Positions 11,058 through 17,383 of a DNA stretch of 49,833 bases are shown here, piece by piece. Origin of the DNA: Thermoanaerobaculia bacterium (GTDB lineage: Bacteria > Acidobacteriota > Thermoanaerobaculia > Multivoradales > JAIOJS01). Numbering within the stretch: position 1 is the stretch's first letter; every line of letters starts with the position of its first letter. The position numbers and the translations under genes are program-made. The notes beneath the pieces are model-generated. The model was not told the origin of the DNA and made no database searches. It worked only from the letters and a program-made list of their open reading frames with translations. The stretch covers positions 1 through 49,833 of the forward strand of contig JAUIDB010000030.1 of NCBI GenBank assembly GCA_030429235.1, read 5' to 3'.

Positions 11058-12235
11058 CGGCGGAGCGCCTCCACTGGAGGCAACTGCCCCACGCGCTGGG
11101 CGACGAAGTACGTGCTGCCCCAAGCCAGCAGGAAGGAGAGCAGAAGCACCGCCAACAGATCGGCCGACTCGACTCGAAACGGCAGGTAGTCGAGGAAGTA
11201 CACACGGTCTGGTAGCCGAACCCAGCGCTGCCGATCTAACGTCCAGGCCAGCAGGCTCCCGGCCACACCACCGACCAGCGCGCCGCCACCGGCCAGCAGT
11301 CCCCCCAGCACCAGAAACGACGTACGGACCTGATCCACCTGAGCCCCCATCGCCCGCAGCATGCCGACCTCGTGCCGCTTGTTGGCGATGAGGAGCGCCA
11401 GGTCGGCCACCAGGGCGAGAGATGCCACCAACAGAATCAGCGACACCGCCACGAACATCACTGTCTTCTCCAGCCGCAGGGCGAAGAAGAGTGGACGGTT
11501 CAGTTCCTTCCAGGTTCGAATCCTGGTCCCCTCCGGCAGTGTGGTCTGGAGTTGACCTACCAGCGCCTCGGCCGTGTCCAGCCCCGTAGTGGTCACGACC
11601 AATCGCGCCGCGCGGCGAGGAATCAGGGTCCTGGCGACCTCCAGGGGCAGTGCCAGCCGCTCGACCTCTTCGGTACGGCCCTCGGCGAACGTACCGGCCA
11701 GTCGCAGGCTGCGAACCCGCGGCTGGGGACCGAGCGGACCCAGCGTAGGCTCGGGCGAGATCACTTCCAAGGCCGAGCCGGCTTCCAGTCCCCACCGTTG
11801 GGCCAGACCATCGCCGACGTAGAGCCCACCCTGCTCTCCCTCGGCCCCGGGGAAGAAGGTAGGAAGACGACCGGCGTACCCCAACAGTTCGACCGGTTGG
11901 ACCAGACCACCACTCCGTACCCAGCCCCGTCCTCGCACGATCTCCTGGACGCGCACCACCCCGTCCGCTGCCTCGACCAGAGTCTGGGCGGCGGCTGCCC
12001 GATCTTCCGGCAGCTCGATTTCCAAGTGGGGCGTGCGGGCCAGAACCTCACTCCGCAACGCGTCCTGCAAGCCCGCCAGTGCCGCCAGCGCTAGCACCAG
12101 CGCGCCGACGCCCAGGGCGATGCCGACGGCGGCCACCGTCGAGAGGAAGTTGACGAAGGCATCTCGGCGCGCACTCCGCAGAAAGCGAAGGGCAAGCAGT
12201 ATGGCCAGCGGCAGTCGCCAGGGCCAGCGTGTCAG
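11054..12235 (-). CDS. lolC: LolC/LolE-type lipoprotein-releasing permease, apparent CTG start
   Basis: A permease of about 393 residues with the LolC/E plan: one N-terminal membrane helix, a large periplasmic domain (about residues 70-250), then three helices. The C-terminal helix region contains NKRHEVGMLRAMGA, the usual coupling segment. The family N-terminus (LALRFLRSARRDAFVNFLS, then the first helix) lies upstream of the first ATG/GTG/TTG in frame, the GTG at 12136. Between the upstream in-frame TGA and that GTG no standard start exists. A CTG at 12235-12233 overlaps the lysS stop as CTGA and has GAGGAG 8 nt upstream, an ideal ribosome-site geometry. I therefore place the start there. 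One permease gene only, so a homodimer is likely. Confidence 0.88.
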   Translation of the reverse strand: MTRWPWRLPLAILLALRFLRSARRDAFVNFLSTVAAVGIALGVGALVLALAALAGLQDALRSEVLARTPHLEIELPEDRAAAAQTLVEAADGVVRVQEIVRGRGWVRSGGLVQPVELLGYAGRLPTFFPGAEGEQGGLYVGDGLAQRWGLEAGSALEVISPEPTLGPLGPQPRVRSLRLAGTFAEGRTEEVERLALPLEVARTLIPRRAARLVVTTTGLDTAEALVGQLQTTLPEGTRIRTWKELNRPLFFALRLEKTVMFVAVSLILLVASLALVADLALLIANKRHEVGMLRAMGAQVDQVRTSFLVLGGLLAGGGALVGGVAGSLLAWTLDRQRWVRLPDRVYFLDYLPFRVESADLLAVLLLSFLLAWGSTYFVAQRVGQLPPVEALRR

Positions 12236-13773
12236 CGGTCCGACTCCTCGTCCGACGGCAGGGGCGAACGAGCGGGCTCCTCACTTGCCTCCTCGGCTAC
12301 CGGTCGCATCAGCGGAAAGAGAATGACGTCGCGGATCGACTGCCGGTCGGCGAAGAGCATTGTCAACCGGTCGATCCCGATCCCCTCGCCGCCAGCCGGC
12401 GGCATGCCCATCTCCAGCGCCTCGATGTAGTCGGCGTCGAAACCGTGGGCTTCGGCATCGCCGGCGTCCTTTGCCGCCAGCTGCTCCTGGAAGCGCTCGG
12501 CCTGGACCCGAGGATCGTTGAGCTCCGAGAAGGCGTTCGCCACTTCCATCCCTCCCATGAACAGCTCGAACCGCTCGACGAACCGAGGATCGTCGTCGCG
12601 CTGCTTCGAGAGCGGAGAGATGTCCACCGGGTAGTCCGTGATGAACGTCGGCTGGACGAGATGGCTCTCCACCGTCTCGTCGAAGAGGGCCATCAAGAGG
12701 TACCCGTACGTCTGGGTCGTCGGCAGTGCGATCTTGCGCGCCGTCAGCTCTTCGCGGAGTGCGTCCACGGTATCGAGCCGCTCGGCCGGGATCCCGGCGA
12801 AGTGGGTGATCGCCTCTCGCACCGTGAACCGCGGCCAGGGGCGGCTCAGATCGAGGCGCTCCCCCTGCCAGCGAAGCCCTGATTCCCCCAGCAGCTGAGC
12901 CTCCAGGTGACAGAACAGCTCCTCGGTGAGCTGGATCAGGTCTTCGTAGTCGACGAAGGCCCAGTAGAACTCGAGCATGGTGAACTCGGGATTGTGCTGA
13001 GTGGAGATCCCTTCGTTGCGGAAGTTCCGGTTGATCTCGTAGACCCGATGAAATCCCCCTACCGTCAAACGCTTGAGGAACAGCTCGGGAGCGATCCGGA
13101 GGAAGAGCTCGAGGTCGAGAGCATTGTGATGGGTGCGGAAGGGCCGGGCTGCGGCCCCTCCCGCCATCAGGTGCATCATCGGGGTTTCCACTTCCAGGAA
13201 GCCTCTCTGATCGAGGAAGTTGCGAATCTGACGGACGAGTCGCGAGCGCATCTCGAATACCCGACGCGAGTCGGCGTTGACGATAAGATCGAGGTACCGC
13301 TTGCGGTATCGCATCTCGACATCGGTGAGACCGTGCCACTTCTCGGGCAGGGGTCGCTGCGCCTTGGCCAGCAGCACCAGGTCCTCGAGCGCCAACGACA
13401 GTTCTCCGGCGCGAGTCCGCATCACCGCCCCCGTCGCCCCGACTACGTCCCCGAGGTCGAGTCGGTCCAGCAGGGCGATCACTTCGTCGGACATCTGCGG
13501 CCGGCGCACGAAGAGCTGCAGCTTCTCGTCGCCCTCTCCGAGGTCGATGAACTGGACCTTGCCGTGGCCCCGGATCGCTCGCACTCGGCCCGGGACGCGC
13601 ACCACGATCCCCTCTTCGTCGAGCTCTTCGGCCGACAGGTGGCCGTACCGCTCGTGCATGTCGGTGGCTTCGCCGTCGTGATCGAAACGGTGGGGAAAGG
13701 CGTCGACGCCGCTATCGACCAGCTCGTCGAGCTTGCGTCGGCGGTTCCTGATCTGTTCTTCGAGTTCGGACAT
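12232..13773 (-). CDS. lysS: Lysyl-tRNA synthetase, class II
   Basis: A 513-residue class II synthetase that charges tRNA-Lys. The N-terminal OB-fold anticodon-binding domain covers about residues 60-165 (VRVPGRVRAIRGHGKVQFIDL). The catalytic core shows motif 2 as FRNEGISTQHNPEFTMLEFY and motif 3 as GIGIDRLTMLFADRQSIRDV. The ATG at 13773 has GGAG 7 nt upstream; a further in-frame extension to 13812 lacks support. It heads the lysS-lolC-lolD run and its C-terminal acidic tail (DEESDR) overlaps the lolC start. Confidence 0.96.
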   Translation of the reverse strand: MSELEEQIRNRRRKLDELVDSGVDAFPHRFDHDGEATDMHERYGHLSAEELDEEGIVVRVPGRVRAIRGHGKVQFIDLGEGDEKLQLFVRRPQMSDEVIALLDRLDLGDVVGATGAVMRTRAGELSLALEDLVLLAKAQRPLPEKWHGLTDVEMRYRKRYLDLIVNADSRRVFEMRSRLVRQIRNFLDQRGFLEVETPMMHLMAGGAAARPFRTHHNALDLELFLRIAPELFLKRLTVGGFHRVYEINRNFRNEGISTQHNPEFTMLEFYWAFVDYEDLIQLTEELFCHLEAQLLGESGLRWQGERLDLSRPWPRFTVREAITHFAGIPAERLDTVDALREELTARKIALPTTQTYGYLLMALFDETVESHLVQPTFITDYPVDISPLSKQRDDDPRFVERFELFMGGMEVANAFSELNDPRVQAERFQEQLAAKDAGDAEAHGFDADYIEALEMGMPPAGGEGIGIDRLTMLFADRQSIRDVILFPLMRPVAEEASEEPARSPLPSDEESDR

Positions 13774-13930
13774 CGGAACACTCCATGAAGTGACGGGAGC
13801 CCCGCGACGCACCTCGCGTCGACCGAAGCTCCCGGGCAGCCCGAACCCTATCAGAGGCGGGGCTCCTCGCGGACGGCCGCTGCGCTCAGTTCAGGACCGG
13901 TGGCTGACGACGCAGAAGAGGACGCACCGG

Positions 13931-13946
13931 GCCCCCAGCGAGGGGC
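13931..13946. other. Weak GC hairpin downstream of the PNP gene
   Basis: A 5-bp stem (GCCCC at 13931-13935, GGGGC at 13942-13946) lies in the 196-bp gap 13774-13969, 24 nt after the phosphorylase stop. There is no T-run. The gap must also contain the lysS promoter, for which I see no convincing boxes. Reported only as a possible transcript-end structure. Confidence 0.22.
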
Positions 13947-13969
13947 GCAGTCTGCCGATGCCAGGAGAC

Positions 13970-14800
13970 TCAGCCGACCAGATCGGCGTCACCGAGTACC
14001 GCGCCGAACAGCGTCTGGAGCCGCGCGGCCGCCGAACGGCCGGCTTCGAGAACCTCTTCGTGATCGAGGGGGACGTCCAACAAGCCCGCCCCTAGGTTGC
14101 TGACCACCGACACGACCGCGCACTCGAGCCCGAGGTGGTTGGCGGCGATCACTTCGAGCACCGTTGACATCCCGACCACGGTGGCTCCGAGAGTGGCCAG
14201 CATCCGGACCTCGGCCGGCGTCTCGTAGCTCGGTCCCGCCATGCCCGCGTAGATGCCCTCGGCGAGAGGCACTTGCCGCTGATCGGCATGGTGGCGCAGA
14301 AGTTTGCGCAGCCGCCGCGAGTAGGCGACCGTCATGTCGGGAAAGCGAGGTCCCCACTCCGGGGGAGGGTCACCCTCCAACGGATTCTTGCCCATGAGGT
14401 TGAGGTGATCCTCGAGCAACACCAGATCGCCGGGCTGGTGCTGCGGATCGACAGCTCCGGCAGCGTTGGTCATGATGAGATTTCGCGCCCCGAGCAAGGC
14501 GCCGAAGCGGGTCAAGAAGACCGTCTGGGCCGCAGTGAGCCCCTGGTAGCCGTGGACTCTGCCGCGGTAGTAGAGCACCACTCCGCTGCCCGTCCTCAAC
14601 AGCTGAAACTCCATCGGATGACCGACGATGCCGTGCGCCGGAAAGGGCAGGAGTTCTTGCAACTCGCCCTGGGCCAGCACCTCGGCCTCGAGGTCGATGG
14701 CCAACCCGGAGCCCGAGACGAGAATGGTCTGAGGAAGGGCCCGACCCTTGGCACGCCAGGAGTCGACCGCGGACTGCAACTCAGCTACGAGATGGTTCAT
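13970..14800 (-). CDS. punA: Purine nucleoside phosphorylase, trimeric type
   Basis: A 276-residue low-molecular-mass PNP that phosphorolyses guanosine and inosine to the free base and ribose 1-phosphate. The phosphate-binding loop is GSG (30-32), followed by the His61 region (GIVGHPMEF), MTNAAGA (110-116), MAGPSYETPAE with base-binding Glu193, and VVSNLGAGL with Asn235. Glu and Asn at these two sites mark specificity for 6-oxopurines, complementing the MTA phosphorylase in this window. A TTG 33 nt upstream is an alternative start; I prefer the ATG because the protein then begins like its family. It follows the unknown 521-residue protein after 60 nt. Confidence 0.92.
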   Translation of the reverse strand: MNHLVAELQSAVDSWRAKGRALPQTILVSGSGLAIDLEAEVLAQGELQELLPFPAHGIVGHPMEFQLLRTGSGVVLYYRGRVHGYQGLTAAQTVFLTRFGALLGARNLIMTNAAGAVDPQHQPGDLVLLEDHLNLMGKNPLEGDPPPEWGPRFPDMTVAYSRRLRKLLRHHADQRQVPLAEGIYAGMAGPSYETPAEVRMLATLGATVVGMSTVLEVIAANHLGLECAVVSVVSNLGAGLLDVPLDHEEVLEAGRSAAARLQTLFGAVLGDADLVG

Positions 14801-14860
14801 GCGCCGGAGAATAGCGCACTCCCGAGGCCGCAAGCACGCCGTGGCTGCGTCGGCGAGCGA

Positions 14861-16426
14861 CTAGTTTCGATGAACCTGCAACCAGAGCCCCGAATACTCG
14901 CGCATGAGACGCATCCGGAGGAGCTGCAGCTCCCGGGCGGTGTCGAAACTACCCGAGGTCACGGCCTGAGAGATTTCATGGTCGAAACGACTGACGAACA
15001 GATCCGCCAGGCGGGTCGTCAGACGGGCCCGCAGGAAGACCGGTGCTTCCTTGGTGATGGCCGTGTCGTCGAGAATGCCGCGGATCTCCTCATTCTCCTC
15101 CATCGACCGCGAACGCAAGGCCGCCGCCCAGAGTACGAACTCTTCGAGGTTGCGATGGCAGTTGACGCCATCGGTCGTCAGGTTCCGGTAGGCGACCACC
15201 TCTCGCGGCTCGAGGCGATAGGGAAAGAGCTCCGGAGAGAGTACTGCCTTCTTGGGATCGATGTCTTCGTCGACCCCCTCCAATGCCCCGATCAGGTCCC
15301 GGCGGTAGTCCGCCAACAGTTCCTCGTCCCAATTGAGTCGGCGAGCTCCGGTTTCGTCGTCCTCGGAGGGCGCGACCGGATCCTCTTCCAGCGCATGCGC
15401 TCCCCCTAGCTCCAACACCTGATCTGGAACGAAGAGCGCCTCCCCGTCGCGGAGGCCGTGGAGTCGCGGGATCAGATCCCGCACGTGCTGTCGGAGCCGG
15501 GCCAGTTCCTCCAGACTGAGCGTCTCGTTCTGGAGGTTCTTCTCGAAGCTCTCCACCTCCTGTCGGAAGGTCGTGAGTTCGACGTCGAGCTCGGCGTCGA
15601 CGGTGACTTCCCGTTCGAGTTCGAAGATTCGCTGATAGTCAGCGACGATCCGCTGTTCTTCGCGGCGGTACAGTTGCTGAATGTGGTTTCGCAGCTCGAT
15701 GTTGGTCTCGACGATCGCCATCAGGACCGTCGGATGGAAGAAGAGATCGCCGAGCCCCAGCTTGCACTCTCGATACTGATGGATCAGTCGAGGCTCGATC
15801 AGTCGGTCGAAGGTATCGACCTCGATCATGCGCCGCCGAAACTCGCCCACGGTCCGGCCCGCCTGGTCGATCTCGGTCTGCCCCGCCTGCCGCCCCATCA
15901 GCTCCCAAAGGCTGTCGAGGATCTGCTTCATCTGCGACCTACTGCGTAGGACCCACGGCCCCTGCGGCCCCTGAGCCTCCTCGGCGACCTTGGTGATCAA
16001 GAAATCGATCTTGTCGTTGTGGTCCTGTGACCAGTCTACCGAGCCGAAGTTGTACAGGTAGAACTTGACCAGCTGCACGATGATGCTGTCGTTGTAGTTC
16101 TTGACCCGCTGGAAGAAGAGCCGCAGCAACGAGGGGGAGACCTTGCCGTCCTCTTGCAAGAGGAGCCGGTTCAGTTCGGTGAGCCGTCGTTCCGCCATCT
16201 CGAGCTCGCTGCGGACTCGATCGGTCTCGGAAGCGTTGAGATTCTGGGAAACTTCCTTCAGCAGGCCGTAGACCGCCTGAAAATCTGCCGAAGACTGGCT
16301 AAACTCGCCGTCCATCAGAAGCTTGTGCAACCCCTGCAAGAACTGATGAAAGGTCCAGGCGGACTTGAACCTGGCCGACAGGTCGATGTACCGCTGATGC
16401 AGACTGTTTAGCTCTTCCACAGACAT
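14861..16426 (-). CDS. Unrecognised 521-residue helical protein
   Basis: I do not recognise this family. The protein is soluble, with no signal peptide or membrane segment, and is predicted mostly helical and rich in Glu, Arg, Leu and Gln. Coiled-coil-like stretches occur at about residues 55-95 and 255-310 (FELEREVTVDAELDVE and following). It has aromatic-rich patches such as FYLYNFGSVDW and an acidic linker near residue 350 (EEDPVAPSEDDE). No metal-binding or nucleotide-binding motif is evident. The ATG at 16426 has GAGGA 7 nt upstream; a TTG 24 nt further out is less likely. It is divergent from hpt across 60 bp and upstream of the PNP gene on its own strand, so a link to purine metabolism is possible but only by position. 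Confidence 0.8.
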   Translation of the reverse strand: MSVEELNSLHQRYIDLSARFKSAWTFHQFLQGLHKLLMDGEFSQSSADFQAVYGLLKEVSQNLNASETDRVRSELEMAERRLTELNRLLLQEDGKVSPSLLRLFFQRVKNYNDSIIVQLVKFYLYNFGSVDWSQDHNDKIDFLITKVAEEAQGPQGPWVLRSRSQMKQILDSLWELMGRQAGQTEIDQAGRTVGEFRRRMIEVDTFDRLIEPRLIHQYRECKLGLGDLFFHPTVLMAIVETNIELRNHIQQLYRREEQRIVADYQRIFELEREVTVDAELDVELTTFRQEVESFEKNLQNETLSLEELARLRQHVRDLIPRLHGLRDGEALFVPDQVLELGGAHALEEDPVAPSEDDETGARRLNWDEELLADYRRDLIGALEGVDEDIDPKKAVLSPELFPYRLEPREVVAYRNLTTDGVNCHRNLEEFVLWAAALRSRSMEENEEIRGILDDTAITKEAPVFLRARLTTRLADLFVSRFDHEISQAVTSGSFDTARELQLLRMRLMREYSGLWLQVHRN

Positions 16427-16486
16427 CAGTTGTTCCTCATGGGATGTCAATCATTCTAAGGGAACGACCAACAAAAGGAAAACACC

Positions 16487-16999
16487 ATGCCGCAGACCCT
16501 CATCTCCAGCGAAGAGCTACAACAGCGGATCCGAGAGCTGGCCGCGGAGATCGACCGTGACTACCGAAACTGTGAGAATCTGATCTGCGTTGGGGTGCTC
16601 AAGGGCTCGGTCTTTTTCATGGTCGATCTGCTCAAACAGTTGGAGATTCCCCTGGCTGTCGACTTCTTCCAGACCTCCTCTTACGGCAGTGCCACGGAGC
16701 CGGGTGAGGTGAGAATCCGGAAGGACCTCGACCTCGCGGTGCGCGGCAAACACGTGCTTCTCATCGAAGACATCGTCGACACCGGCTTCACTCTGCGCAC
16801 CATCCTGGATCTCCTGAAGTTTCGCGGTGCCTCGTCGGTCAAGCTGTGTGCGCTCCTCGACAAGCCGTCGCGCCGACAGATCGAGGTCCCGATCGACTAT
16901 CGTGGTTTCGCCATCGAGGACAAGTTCGTCATCGGCTACGGGCTGGACTACGACGAACGCTATCGCAACCTGCCCTACATCGGCGTTCTGGAGGGCTAG
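16487..16999 (+). CDS. hpt: Hypoxanthine phosphoribosyltransferase
   Basis: A 170-residue type I phosphoribosyltransferase that converts hypoxanthine (and usually guanine) plus PRPP to IMP or GMP. The PRPP-binding loop reads LLIEDIVDTGFTL (91-103). The flexible-loop region is SSYGSAT, and the purine-contact segment is FVIGYGLDYDERYRNLPYIG, all typical of bacterial HPRT. The ATG is preceded by AAGGA. It starts 60 bp from a divergent gene and is followed after 5 nt by ridA. Confidence 0.96.
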   Translation: MPQTLISSEELQQRIRELAAEIDRDYRNCENLICVGVLKGSVFFMVDLLKQLEIPLAVDFFQTSSYGSATEPGEVRIRKDLDLAVRGKHVLLIEDIVDTGFTLRTILDLLKFRGASSVKLCALLDKPSRRQIEVPIDYRGFAIEDKFVIGYGLDYDERYRNLPYIGVLEG

Positions 17000-17004
17000 A
17001 CGCC

Positions 17005-17376
17005 ATGCGACGCTATTCGACAGATTCCGCGCCTGCCGCCCTGGGGCCCTACGCCCAAGCCGTTTCCTGTGGCGGATTCCTCTTCACTTCCGGCCAGGTA
17101 GGCATCGACCCCGAGACTGGAGAGTTGGTCGAGGGCTTCGAGGGCCAGACCCGTCAAGTCCTCACGAACTTGACCGCGGTCCTAGCCGCCGCCGGGCGAA
17201 CGCCGCAGCACATCGTCAAGGCCACGATTTTCGTAACCGATCTCGCCGAGTTCCCTCGGCTGAACGAGCTCTACGGCACCTTCGTCGGCGACCATCGGCC
17301 CGCCCGATCCACCGTCGAAGTCTCCGCCCTGCCCAAGGGTGCCCTGGTCGAGATCGACCTCGTCGTCGCGCTCTGA
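17005..17376 (+). CDS. ridA: RidA-family 2-iminobutanoate/2-iminopropanoate deaminase
   Basis: A 123-residue YjgF/YER057c/UK114 protein that hydrolyses reactive enamine and imine by-products of PLP enzymes. The substrate-binding Arg101 (RPARSTVEV) and Glu116 (ALVEID) match E. coli Arg105 and Glu120, the residues that define active RidA. It follows hpt by 5 nt and stops 7 nt before the 3' end of the convergent cyclase gene. Confidence 0.93.
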   Translation: MRRYSTDSAPAALGPYAQAVSCGGFLFTSGQVGIDPETGELVEGFEGQTRQVLTNLTAVLAAAGRTPQHIVKATIFVTDLAEFPRLNELYGTFVGDHRPARSTVEVSALPKGALVEIDLVVAL

Positions 17377-17383
17377 CCGGCCT

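Noticed and set aside
11054-12136. lolC starting at the GTG at 12136
   Set aside because: This would cut off the conserved N-terminal segment before the first membrane helix; the coding pattern continues upstream to the CTG at 12235.
16445-16450. TTGACA on the minus strand upstream of the unknown 521-residue protein as a -35 box
   Set aside because: The matching -10 position would fall at the start codon of the gene and reads GATGTC-like, so it cannot be its promoter at normal spacing.
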